From NCBI GenBank assembly GCA_937129385.1, contig CAKZNC010000106.1:1-38926 (forward strand): DNA of 38,926 nt, written 5' to 3'. Positions 32,027 to 38,926 of the stretch are shown piece by piece; the first letter of the stretch is position 1, and each line of letters opens with the position of its first letter. This DNA comes from an uncultured Bacteroidota bacterium (GTDB lineage Bacteria; Bacteroidota; Bacteroidia; Bacteroidales; GCA-2748055). The notes below the pieces were generated by a model. That model did not search any database and was not told where the DNA came from. It worked only from the letters and a program-made list of their open reading frames with translations. The position numbers and the translations under genes were made by a program.

Positions 32027-32714
32027 CATATTTATATCCGATCCCTTTAACGGTTTTAATGTATTCATCTCCAAGCTTTTCCCTTAGTTTCCTGATATGT
32101 ACATCGATGGTGCGGTCTCCAACCACGATGTTGTCACCCCAGATATTATCAAAGATCTCATCACGGGAAAATACTTTGTCGGGTCTGGATAGCAACAGGG
32201 AGATCAGTTCAAACTCCTTCCTTGGAAAGAAAATCTCTTTGCCATCCTGGATCACCAGGTACTTGTCCTTGTCGATCACCAGGTTGCCTGATACGATCTG
32301 GTTCTTATCTTCCTCAATACCCTTCTTGCCAGAGGTGTACCTTTTCAGAAGCGATTTGATCTTGCTCACCAGTAATTTGGGCTTGATCGGTTTTGTAATA
32401 TAATCATCTCCGCCGGCTTCAAATCCTGCAATCTGGGAATAATCCTCTCCCCTGGCCGTCAGGAAAGCTACAAGCGTATTCTCAAGTTCCGGAAGTTTCC
32501 TGATCTCCTCACACGTCTCGATCCCGTCCATCCCGGGCATCATCACATCAAGAAGTACCAGGTGGGGCTTGATATCCGTGGCGATCTTTAAAGCCTGGTT
32601 GCCATCCTGGGCTGTATGGATTTCAAACCCTTCATTCTTAAGGTTATAGCTTAAAAACTCAAGAATGTCCTGCTCGTCATCCACCAGCAGGATCTTGTAT
32701 TCATTCCAGTTCAT
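32013..32714 (-). CDS. PhoB/OmpR-type response regulator
   Basis: A 233-residue two-component regulator, starting at the ATG at 32714 (MNWNEYKILLVDDE). An upstream in-frame extension to 32780 is not needed. The receiver domain (1-120) has the acidic pocket VDDE, the phosphorylatable Asp56 in LVLLDVMMPG, Thr in FLTARGEDY and Lys in DYITKPIKP. The C-terminal winged helix (about 135-232) has FSRDEIFDNIWG, RTIDVHIRKLREKLGDEYIKTVKGIGYKY, typical of OmpR/PhoB. No histidine kinase gene is adjacent on either side. Neighbouring phosphate genes suggest it is the PhoB homologue acting on phosphate starvation genes. Confidence 0.9.
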   Translation of the reverse strand: MNWNEYKILLVDDEQDILEFLSYNLKNEGFEIHTAQDGNQALKIATDIKPHLVLLDVMMPGMDGIETCEEIRKLPELENTLVAFLTARGEDYSQIAGFEAGGDDYITKPIKPKLLVSKIKSLLKRYTSGKKGIEEDKNQIVSGNLVIDKDKYLVIQDGKEIFFPRKEFELISLLLSRPDKVFSRDEIFDNIWGDNIVVGDRTIDVHIRKLREKLGDEYIKTVKGIGYKYVKPA

Positions 32715-32942
32715 AATCAGTGATCTAAATCGTAAAGTTAATAAAAATAAGGAATGCCGCTCCAGCACCTGCCGCAACAATTGACCGAAAAATGAGCCTC
32801 CTGAATCATCCAGAGAAATGATTGCCAGGTAGTGTGTTAAAAGGTTGTGTATAAAAACACCATAGTCAGACCTTGATAAATACTGCTATACTGTTCAAAT
32901 ATCCTATTTTTGACGTGACAACTGATGGTACCCGTGGAAGTA

Positions 32943-32950
32943 TAGTTTTG
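32943..32950 (+). promoter_or_regulatory. -7 element of the porin gene
   Basis: TAGTTTTG matches TAnnTTTG exactly and is 34 bp from the ATG at 32984. No TTTG is found 19-21 bp upstream, so activation may be needed. Another exact match, TATTTTTG, lies at 32905-32912. The rest of the 269-bp divergent gap shows only a loose TGTGTTAAAA direct repeat near 32833-32856. Confidence 0.4.
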
Positions 32951-32983
32951 CCAGTTTGCCAATTAAATAAACAACTTACTTAA

Positions 32984-33982
32984 ATGAAAAATCCGATTCC
33001 GGGAATCCTGCTTTGTTTCACATTATTCCTGCTTACAAGTCCGGCAAAGACCCAGGATGAGGATACCTACCGTGGCATCGTCTCAGGAAAGATCTTCAGC
33101 AATTTCAATATCGGTCTGAAAGGTCCCGACAGATCCACAGCATTCGAGCTCACCAGGGCCTATTTCGGGTACGAAAGACAGTTGAGTGATCACTTCTCTG
33201 CCAATGTCAAACTCGATGTGGGTAGCCCGAATGATCTCTCTGAATTCAGTCGCATCAGGAGGTATGCCTATTTTAAGAATGCAGGTATCAAATACACGAA
33301 TGGGAATTTCACTGCCTGGGGCGGCCTCTTCGATATGATACAGTTCAAGGTGCAGGAAAAATTCTGGGGCTACAGGTATCTCTATAAATCCTACCTGGAT
33401 GAATACCGATTTGGCCCAAGCGCAGACCTGGGCGCTGGTGCCCGGTACAGGTTCAGCCCAAAATTTGAGGCCGACCTTGTTGTCTCTAATGGAGAAGGTT
33501 ATTCAAGTCCACAGCGGGACGATCATTTCAAAACGGGAATGGGAATCACCTACCGGCCCACTGAAAAGATCACACTGAGAGGCTACTATGCGATCTTCAG
33601 CACGGGAAATCCCCAGATGACCTTCACGGGGTTTGCCGGCTACAACAATGGCAGCTTTCGAATCGGGGCCGACTACAACTACCAAATGAATTATAAGTTC
33701 AATCCCGAGCACGACAGGTATGGATACTCCGTATACAGCACTTACATTTTCACCGATACATGGGAGATATTTATCCGCTATGACCAGCTGTATTCCAACA
33801 TTATCGGGGACAACTCGATACCCTGGAATCTCCCGAATGATGGAAGTGCACTGCTCACGGGAATCCAGTTCACGCCCATCTCCAACATTCACCTTTCCAT
33901 GGACTATCAGGATTGGGTCCAGTTCGCCGGAAACGGCGAAGCAGAAAGGATCCTGTATATTCACCTGGAAGCAATTTTTTAA
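32984..33982 (+). CDS. OprP-like (phosphate-selective) porin
   Basis: A 332-residue outer-membrane beta-barrel with a signal peptide (MKNPIPGILLCFTLFLLTSPAKTQ). The sequence is a series of amphipathic strands with alternating Tyr/Phe/Gly (SNFNIGLKGPDRSTAFELTRAYFGYERQLSDHFSANVKLDVG, spanning about 39-80; GAGARYRFSPKFEADLVVSNGEG), and ends in YIHLEAIF with a C-terminal Phe insertion signal. The FxxTRAYFGYE pattern is the usual start of the phosphate-selective porin O/P family. It could supply phosphate to the periplasm for the PiT transporter, although substrate selectivity cannot be read from sequence. A beta-helix lipoprotein gene follows after 3 bp. Confidence 0.85.
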   Translation: MKNPIPGILLCFTLFLLTSPAKTQDEDTYRGIVSGKIFSNFNIGLKGPDRSTAFELTRAYFGYERQLSDHFSANVKLDVGSPNDLSEFSRIRRYAYFKNAGIKYTNGNFTAWGGLFDMIQFKVQEKFWGYRYLYKSYLDEYRFGPSADLGAGARYRFSPKFEADLVVSNGEGYSSPQRDDHFKTGMGITYRPTEKITLRGYYAIFSTGNPQMTFTGFAGYNNGSFRIGADYNYQMNYKFNPEHDRYGYSVYSTYIFTDTWEIFIRYDQLYSNIIGDNSIPWNLPNDGSALLTGIQFTPISNIHLSMDYQDWVQFAGNGEAERILYIHLEAIF

Positions 33983-33985
33983 AAA

Positions 33986-35308
33986 ATGAGAAGTGCGCTC
34001 CATACCTTTATGCTAATCCTCCTCCTTGCCGGATGCAGGAGAAGTGACTACATCATCGTACAATCAGAAACCATTACAGACCTGGGCGGCGGGACAGGCA
34101 CCACGACCTGGACAAACGACCGGAGCTACCTCATCGATGGATTTGTATTTGTCAATGACGGACAAACACTTACCATTGAGGCCGGAACCGTGATCAGGGC
34201 AACATCCGGTCAGGGATCACTCTCAAGTGCACTGATTGTGGCAAGAGGCGGACACATTATTGCAGAGGGTACCAGCGCAGAACCTATTATCTTCACCGTC
34301 GAAGGAGATGACCTCGAAGGCAGCGTGCCTGTCGACGCCAGAGGTTTGTGGGGCGGACTGATCGTCCTGGGCCAGGCACCGATCAACCCCGACGCAGGCG
34401 AGGACATGATCGAAGGAATTCCCCTCAGCGAGCCCAGGGGTGTCTACGGCGGATTCGATGAGGATGACAATTCCGGTATTCTAAGGTATATCTCCATCCG
34501 GCACGGCGGAACAAATATAGGTGAAGGAAATGAGATCAATGGCCTCACACTTGGCGGGGTGGGCCGACAAACGATCGTAGAGAACATAGAGGTGATCGCC
34601 AATGCCGATGACGGAGTGGAGTTCTTTGGCGGAACGGTGAATTGCCGCAACATCGTGGTATCCTACTGTGGCGATGACGCTTTTGACATCGACCAGGGAT
34701 ACCGCGGGAAATGCCAGTTCCTTCTGGGCATCACCAGCAGCTATTCCGACAAGGGGATCGAATGCTCGGGCGGACTCCAACCCCTGCAATTGCTGCCCGA
34801 TGCATTTCCTCACTTTTACAATGTCACACTGATCGGTGACCGCACCCCGGGAGGCAAACCTTTGATCGACTTCTATAGTTTTGGCGCCGGTCACATCAGG
34901 AATTCATACTTTGCATACCCCGACAAAGGTATTGCCGTCTCCCATGCCGGCACAGACGGAGATGCCTGGTCAATGTTCCAGAATGGCGCACTTACCCTGA
35001 AGCACAATGAGTTCTTCACAGCCGATGGCATGCTTGACATGTATTGCTATAACGAATTAAATGATGCCTTCCTTACAGAAGATGCGATTCTGGCAGACTC
35101 GCTTGCCACCTGGAAAAATACTTACAGCGATCCACTGAATCTCAGTTCCGGGAACCTTAATATCCTTCCTGAATACACACAATTCGATGACTTGGCACCC
35201 TTCTCATCCGACTGGTACGAGGTGGTGAGCTATAAGGGCGCATTCGGTTCTGAAAACTGGACAGAGGGCTGGACCCTTCTCGACAAGGAGGGACTGCCCG
35301 AAGAGTAG
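33986..35308 (+). CDS. Surface lipoprotein with parallel beta-helix repeats
   Basis: A 440-residue protein with a lipoprotein signal (lipobox LAGC, Cys17). The mature part has repeated short strands with turns typical of a right-handed beta-helix: GFVFVNDGQTLTIEAGTVI, RGGHIIAEGTSAEPIIF, GLWGGLIVLGQAPIN, and YGGFDEDDNSGILRYISIRHGG, then VEFFGGTVNCRNIVVSYCGDDAFDIDQGYRG. GLWGGLIVLG and DDxSGxLRYxxIRxGG are shared by a Bacteroidota family often found beside phosphate porins or TonB receptors. It has three or more Cys (NCRN, SYCG, ECSG) that could form disulfides. Its function is unknown; a substrate-capturing partner of the porin is a reasonable guess. The gene starts 3 bp after the porin stop. 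Confidence 0.85.
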   Translation: MRSALHTFMLILLLAGCRRSDYIIVQSETITDLGGGTGTTTWTNDRSYLIDGFVFVNDGQTLTIEAGTVIRATSGQGSLSSALIVARGGHIIAEGTSAEPIIFTVEGDDLEGSVPVDARGLWGGLIVLGQAPINPDAGEDMIEGIPLSEPRGVYGGFDEDDNSGILRYISIRHGGTNIGEGNEINGLTLGGVGRQTIVENIEVIANADDGVEFFGGTVNCRNIVVSYCGDDAFDIDQGYRGKCQFLLGITSSYSDKGIECSGGLQPLQLLPDAFPHFYNVTLIGDRTPGGKPLIDFYSFGAGHIRNSYFAYPDKGIAVSHAGTDGDAWSMFQNGALTLKHNEFFTADGMLDMYCYNELNDAFLTEDAILADSLATWKNTYSDPLNLSSGNLNILPEYTQFDDLAPFSSDWYEVVSYKGAFGSENWTEGWTLLDKEGLPEE

Positions 35309-35343
35309 TAACCGCCGCGTTCGTCAGGCAAGGTGACCAGCCT

Positions 35344-35931
35344 TCAGCTGATCAGTTGTGCTTCTGCTTCCCTTTTTCCGGCATGCAAGGCATCGATATT
35401 CATCCTGATGATCTCCTCCCCTTTCCTTCCAAATATCCCATTAATACTGGATTCAAGTGAGTCCATCGTCAGTCCCAGGCTCCCAGCTGAGGCGCCCAGC
35501 ATCACGATATTCGATACTTTTCTTGATCCAACCTCCGAGGCGATGCGGTCTGCATCGATGAGCAGACTGTTGGACATCCCCCTGATTTCATCAAAGAGCT
35601 CCTGTTCATCTGGATAGTTGTCGATATTCCTGAAGGGCTTGGAATTGGTGATCAACCACCCTTCTTTATCAAGAAAAGGAATATAGCGCAGCGATTCCAT
35701 AGGCTCCACAGACAGGATCATGTCGCAACTTCCGGCCGGGATCAGGTCAGAATAGATAGGCCGGTCGGAGATCCGAAGATGCGATTGAACCGCTCCTCCG
35801 CGCTGACTCATCCCATGGACCTCAGCCTGCTTGACATAGAGGTCACTGTCGATGGCCGCCATGCCAATCACTGCAGCAATGGAAAGGATACCCTGTCCGC
35901 CGACTCCTGCCAATATGATGTCTTTTTTCAT
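35344..35931 (-). CDS. iorB: Indolepyruvate:ferredoxin oxidoreductase beta subunit
   Basis: A 195-residue gamma-domain-type 2-oxoacid oxidoreductase subunit. The N-terminal GVGGQGIL (9-16) and EVHGMSQRGGAVQSHLRIS are diagnostic. With IorA it oxidises arylpyruvates from Phe, Tyr and Trp transamination to aryl-acetyl-CoA, reducing ferredoxin. It starts 21 bp after iorA and is the last gene of the pair. It converges on the beta-helix lipoprotein gene with a 35-bp gap in which I find no convincing terminator. Confidence 0.93.
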   Translation of the reverse strand: MKKDIILAGVGGQGILSIAAVIGMAAIDSDLYVKQAEVHGMSQRGGAVQSHLRISDRPIYSDLIPAGSCDMILSVEPMESLRYIPFLDKEGWLITNSKPFRNIDNYPDEQELFDEIRGMSNSLLIDADRIASEVGSRKVSNIVMLGASAGSLGLTMDSLESSINGIFGRKGEEIIRMNIDALHAGKREAEAQLIS

Positions 35932-35952
35932 AATTTTTCCCTTTGGATGGTT

Positions 35953-37557
35953 TTACTTGGTGGCCGACTTTTTCTTCTTCTTTGATGCGGTCTGGATACA
36001 CTCCCGCCTGGAAAGGATCACCGACACCCCTTCATGGGCCAGTTCAGCAGCGATCCGGTCACGGTTTTCGTCGTGGTGCTTCTTCAGTGGATTGAGCTCC
36101 ACGATATGCTCCTCCTCGACGCCCAGTCCTTTGCATATCTGGTACAACCGGTCGGTGGCATGCGACTTCTGTCCGCCAGTCATCCCCGTGGTGGAGTTGT
36201 CAGAAATAATGACGGTAACAGGAGTCTTTTCGACCACCACATCCAGCAAACCGGTCATTCCCGAATGGGTGAAGGTCGAATCTCCTATCACCGCCACAGA
36301 AGGACGTAAACCTGCATCTGACGCGCCTTTGGCCATCGTAACCGAAGCCCCCATATCCACACAGGAATTGATCGCATTATAAGGAGGCAGGGCACCAAGG
36401 GTATAACACCCGATATCGGAAAAGACCCTGCCCGGACCATAAGGTTCAAGAGCCTCATTAAGGGCATTGTACATATCGATATGACTGCAACCTTTGCAGA
36501 GTGCCGGTGGCCTGTTGGCTACCACCTCTGGAATCCCATTCCCGGAACTGTCTGCCAGCCCCAGGGCACGTCCCACGATCCCTGGATCCAGTTCCCCGTC
36601 ACGGCTGATCGCCCCGCTGAGGCGGCCACGGACCTGGTAACTGTTTTTCAACGCCCCCTTCAGGAGCTCCTCCAGCATGGGATATCCCTCCTCCAGGACA
36701 AGCAACTCCTCAGTTGCGTCTGCAATCTCCTGTAACATATTGGAAGGTACCGGGTAATGGGATATTTTCAGCACCGGATAGTCAAGACCATGTTTGGTTG
36801 CCACCTCCATGTAATAATTATAGGCAATCCCGCACGCGATGATCCCTTTCGACCGGTCCTTGCCATCCTGGAACACATTGTATCCCATTTGTCCCGCGTC
36901 CGCCTCCAGTGAGGGCTGCAGGTCGAGCAAACCCCTGTAGCGCTTCCTCGCAAATGCAGGTAGGAGAATGAACTGGGTGTGGTCGTCCGGTGTGTGTAGC
37001 GAATTCTCTGGCTGCGGATCCATCCTCCTGACCCCCGAACGGGAGTGCGCCAGGCGTGTGGTAACCCGCATCAGCACAGGTAAACCATATTTTTCTGATA
37101 ATCCAAAAGCAGCATACGTGTAGTCGTAACACTCCTGCTGGTTGGCCGGCTCAAATACCGGGATCATCGAGAATTTACCATAGAACCGCGAATCCTGCTC
37201 GTTCTGTGAAGAGTGCATCGACGGATCATCTGCCACAAGGATGACCAGGCCGCCATTGATCCCTGTGATCGCCGAATTGATAAAGGCATCGGCTGCAACA
37301 TTCAAGCCGACATGTTTCATGCAGACCAGCGCACGTTTTCCGGCATACGACATACCAAGGGCAGCTTCCATGGCTGTCTTCTCATTGGCCGACCAGTCGG
37401 TGTGGAGCGATCGCTCCCCCGCTATGACTGATCTCTGAATGTATTCCGTGATCTCCGTGGATGGCGTTCCCGGATAAGCATAAACACCCGAAATCCCCCC
37501 GTCAAGGGCTCCCTGGGCAATTGCTTCGTCTCCCAGTAACACAAGTTTGTCCATCAT
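35953..37557 (-). CDS. iorA: Indolepyruvate:ferredoxin oxidoreductase alpha subunit
   Basis: A 534-residue thiamine-diphosphate enzyme. The pyrimidine-binding N-terminal domain opens KLVLLGDEAIAQGALDGGISGVYAYPGTPSTEI (residues 4-36), followed by SANEKTAMEAALGMSYAG. The TPP-binding region lies in the C-terminal half: LCKGCSHIDMYNAL near 350 and GDSTFTHSGMTGLLDVV ... ISDNSTTGMTGGQ near 425-460. The protein ends in RRECIQTASKKKKKSATK with no Cys-rich ferredoxin domain, whereas archaeal IorA has two 4Fe-4S clusters at its C-terminus. Its start is ATG ATG at 37557/37554. Confidence 0.94.
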   Translation of the reverse strand: MMDKLVLLGDEAIAQGALDGGISGVYAYPGTPSTEITEYIQRSVIAGERSLHTDWSANEKTAMEAALGMSYAGKRALVCMKHVGLNVAADAFINSAITGINGGLVILVADDPSMHSSQNEQDSRFYGKFSMIPVFEPANQQECYDYTYAAFGLSEKYGLPVLMRVTTRLAHSRSGVRRMDPQPENSLHTPDDHTQFILLPAFARKRYRGLLDLQPSLEADAGQMGYNVFQDGKDRSKGIIACGIAYNYYMEVATKHGLDYPVLKISHYPVPSNMLQEIADATEELLVLEEGYPMLEELLKGALKNSYQVRGRLSGAISRDGELDPGIVGRALGLADSSGNGIPEVVANRPPALCKGCSHIDMYNALNEALEPYGPGRVFSDIGCYTLGALPPYNAINSCVDMGASVTMAKGASDAGLRPSVAVIGDSTFTHSGMTGLLDVVVEKTPVTVIISDNSTTGMTGGQKSHATDRLYQICKGLGVEEEHIVELNPLKKHHDENRDRIAAELAHEGVSVILSRRECIQTASKKKKKSATK

Positions 37558-37579
37558 TTCCCTCGCTTTGATTTTCAGC

Positions 37580-37610
37580 CAAAATTAGATAAAAATGAGC
37601 GGGGAAGAAA
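37580..37610 (-). promoter_or_regulatory. Promoter of iorAB
   Basis: On the minus strand TTTC (37610-37607), 19 bp, TAATTTTG (37587-37580). The -7 is an exact match to TAnnTTTG and the spacing is ideal; the -33 has one mismatch. The predicted leader is about 16 nt. Confidence 0.55.
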
Positions 37611-37627
37611 CTATTGTACAGCATCCC

Positions 37628-38038
37628 TCAGGAGTAAACTGTCATGACAATTTTCCGGGGTCCTCCATGATTCCGAAACTCACACAGGTAAATCCCCTGC
37701 CATGTTCCCAGGTTCATTTTTCCGCTTGTCAGCGGAATGGTGACTCCATTCCCGAGCAACGATGACTTCAGGTGCGCAGGCATGTCATCGGCTCCTTCAA
37801 GCGTATGCGTGTAGACCGGATCATTTTCCGGGATCAACTTGTCAAGGAAGCCCCGGAAATCATCCCTGACCGAAGGATCTGCATTCTCATTGATCGTTAA
37901 TCCGGCAGAGGTATGCTTCATAAACAGGTGAAGAATCCCGTCCTCTCCGCTACCGGGAAGGTGCTCGATGATCTCCCGTGTGACCAGATGGTATCCTCTT
38001 CCGCGTGATGCCAGTGTAAACTCTTTTTGATAGATCAT
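37628..38038 (-). CDS. YjbQ/UPF0047 family protein
   Basis: A 136-residue protein of the YjbQ (secondary thiamine-phosphate synthase enzyme) family. The family core is HLFMKHTSAGLTINENADPSVRDDF (about 41-65) and TWQGIYLCEFRNHGGPRKIVMTVYS at the C-terminus, with the conserved His/Asn/Asp/Glu metal-site residues. E. coli YjbQ has weak thiamine-phosphate synthase activity, but the physiological role is unknown. It lies 70 bp upstream of iorA on the same strand; IorA uses thiamine diphosphate, an observation but not evidence of linkage. Confidence 0.9.
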   Translation of the reverse strand: MIYQKEFTLASRGRGYHLVTREIIEHLPGSGEDGILHLFMKHTSAGLTINENADPSVRDDFRGFLDKLIPENDPVYTHTLEGADDMPAHLKSSLLGNGVTIPLTSGKMNLGTWQGIYLCEFRNHGGPRKIVMTVYS

Positions 38039-38132
38039 GTTCGTCGATTGGTTGCTGATTTGAGATTATGTTAATAAAACACAAAATCAAAGGATACGTT
38101 CATGCGGAAGGAAGGTTTCCTGATTTTTTGAC

Positions 38133-38140
38133 TATTTTTG
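38133..38140 (+). promoter_or_regulatory. -7 element of the exported-protein gene at 38160
   Basis: TATTTTTG matches TAnnTTTG exactly and lies 19 bp before the ATG. No TTTG is found at the right distance upstream; instead an AGGAA-N3-TTCCT inverted repeat lies at 38109-38121, near the expected -33. Confidence 0.4.
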
Positions 38141-38159
38141 AACGATTATTTTAGTATTT

Positions 38160-38810
38160 ATGTCGCAACTGCGTGATCTTTTAACCATACTTCTTCTGAC
38201 GTTCATCACTGCACAGGCGCAGGGCCAGTTTCTTGGCTCTGCCAAAGATGACCCGGAACTGATACAGTTTTCCGGGATCATCAGGAACCTGGAGCACAGA
38301 CCAGTGCCCCATGTCAATATCGTCATTATCAACAGGGCCCGTGGAACCACCGCAGATAGCAGGGGCATGTTCTCGTTTGTTGTACAACCCAATGATACTG
38401 TTCTGTTCAGCCATATAGGGCTCAAACCAACATTGCATGTGATACCTGATTCACTGAAGACTGACCAATATCCATCCGACATTTTCATGGTGAGCGATAC
38501 CTTCAGACTGGCCGAAGTGAAGATCTATCCATGGAAGACCTACCAGGAGTTCAAAGAAGATTTTATTGCCATGGAAATGCCTACCGATGATGAGGAGCGG
38601 GCAATGAAAAATATTGCACTGATCAAGACCCAGTTAAAAGTAAACGATGTTAAATCAACGCCCAATATGAATTTCAGGGAGGTGATGCAACAGCAGTACA
38701 ATCAGCTGTACTATGAAGGACAGTACCCCTACTACACGGTATTCGATCCACTCCGCTGGGCAGAATTCTTCGATGCACTCAAGCGTGGAGAGTTTAAAAG
38801 AGATGATTAA
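38160..38810 (+). CDS. Exported protein with carboxypeptidase-regulatory-like domain
   Basis: A 216-residue protein with a signal peptide (QLRDLLTILLLTFITAQAQGQ). Residues about 36-112 form a CarboxypepD_reg-like beta-sandwich (FSGIIRNLEHRPVPHVNIVIINRARGTTADSRGMFSFVV), a domain usual in Bacteroidota exported proteins and at the start of SusC-like receptors; no TonB plug follows. The second half is helical and charged with DDEERAMKNIALIKTQL and a Tyr-rich end (QQQYNQLYYEGQYPYYTVFDP). Function unknown. The next gene starts 69 bp further on. Confidence 0.85.
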   Translation: MSQLRDLLTILLLTFITAQAQGQFLGSAKDDPELIQFSGIIRNLEHRPVPHVNIVIINRARGTTADSRGMFSFVVQPNDTVLFSHIGLKPTLHVIPDSLKTDQYPSDIFMVSDTFRLAEVKIYPWKTYQEFKEDFIAMEMPTDDEERAMKNIALIKTQLKVNDVKSTPNMNFREVMQQQYNQLYYEGQYPYYTVFDPLRWAEFFDALKRGEFKRDD

Positions 38811-38879
38811 TGTGAAAAACCGGGCATTCATGCAATTTAAACCAGCAACCTTTAGTTATCTCTATGTTCAACCGCTTTC

Positions 38880-38926
38880 ATGAAAATTAAGTTTCTCCCC
38901 ATAGCACTTTTTGTACTCCTGGCAAC
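38880..38926 (+). CDS. Start of an exported protein, cut by the window edge
   Basis: An ATG at 38880 opens MKIKFLPIALFVLLA, a typical signal-peptide start, and runs off the right end. Nothing more can be said of the protein. It may be cotranscribed with the preceding gene, although the 69-bp gap could hold a promoter. Confidence 0.55.
   Translation, partial: MKIKFLPIALFVLLA

Noticed and set aside
35309-35343. Hairpin AAGG-N7-CCTT between convergent genes
   Set aside because: The 4-bp stem is too weak and lacks a T-run; it is expected by chance.

Overview
The window looks like chromosome of a Bacteroidota bacterium, probably a free-living or facultatively anaerobic Bacteroidales/Marinilabiliales-type organism. 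The reasons are the -7 elements matching TAnnTTTG (some with TTTG-like -33 elements 19-21 bp upstream), weak Shine-Dalgarno signals, an OprP-like porin beside a beta-helix lipoprotein, a carboxypeptidase-regulatory-like exported protein, an indolepyruvate:ferredoxin oxidoreductase and a phosphotransbutyrylase/butyrate kinase pair. I see no rRNA, tRNA, CRISPR array, insertion sequence or prophage. Most of the window is ordinary, tightly packed core-type sequence. The one long non-coding stretch is 14256-15451.

Layout. 1-170: two copies of a 55-bp repeat around a rho-independent terminator. 223-3267: a small membrane protein, a ZIP metal transporter, an alanine/ornithine-racemase-type PLP enzyme and a GNAT acetyltransferase, plus a doubtful small ORF. 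3394-11136: an apparent operon of a TetR regulator, TolC-like channel, lipoprotein adaptor, RND permease, exported protein-isoaspartate methyltransferase and a small unknown protein. 11256-12644: an S41 protease lipoprotein. 12669-14255: an XRE-type regulator followed by pyrD. 14256-15451: an AT-rich, gene-poor island with short palindromes.

15452-20698 (minus strand): a DUF1338/HglS-like putative 2-oxoadipate dioxygenase, a 1000-residue FAD/Fe-S oxidase of the YdiJ (D-2-hydroxyglutarate dehydrogenase) type, and an acidic-amino-acid-type symporter. Read together these form a plausible route 2-oxoadipate -> D-2-hydroxyglutarate -> 2-oxoglutarate. Divergent from it, 20864-25364 (plus strand) holds pta, ackA, ptb and buk, two acyl-CoA -> acyl-phosphate -> acid + ATP modules in series. 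The 165-bp divergent gap carries an FNR/CRP-like inverted repeat (TGAT-N4-ATCA) and a good Bacteroidota promoter. This suggests an oxygen or redox switch between an O2-requiring pathway and fermentation, and it is the most interesting hypothesis in the window.

25367-29430: an SDR oxidoreductase, a small outer-membrane barrel protein, a SlyD-like prolyl isomerase with a Cys/His tail, an omega-amidase and an unrecognised membrane-anchored protein. 29707-35308: a phosphate locus of a PiT transporter with a PhoU-like tail, a PhoB-type response regulator without a kinase, an OprP-like porin and a beta-helix lipoprotein. Four direct repeats with an exact 11-bp period, the layout of PhoB boxes, lie upstream of the PiT gene. 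35344-38926: iorB and iorA, a YjbQ-family protein, an exported protein with a carboxypeptidase-regulatory-like domain, and the first codons of another exported protein cut by the window edge.
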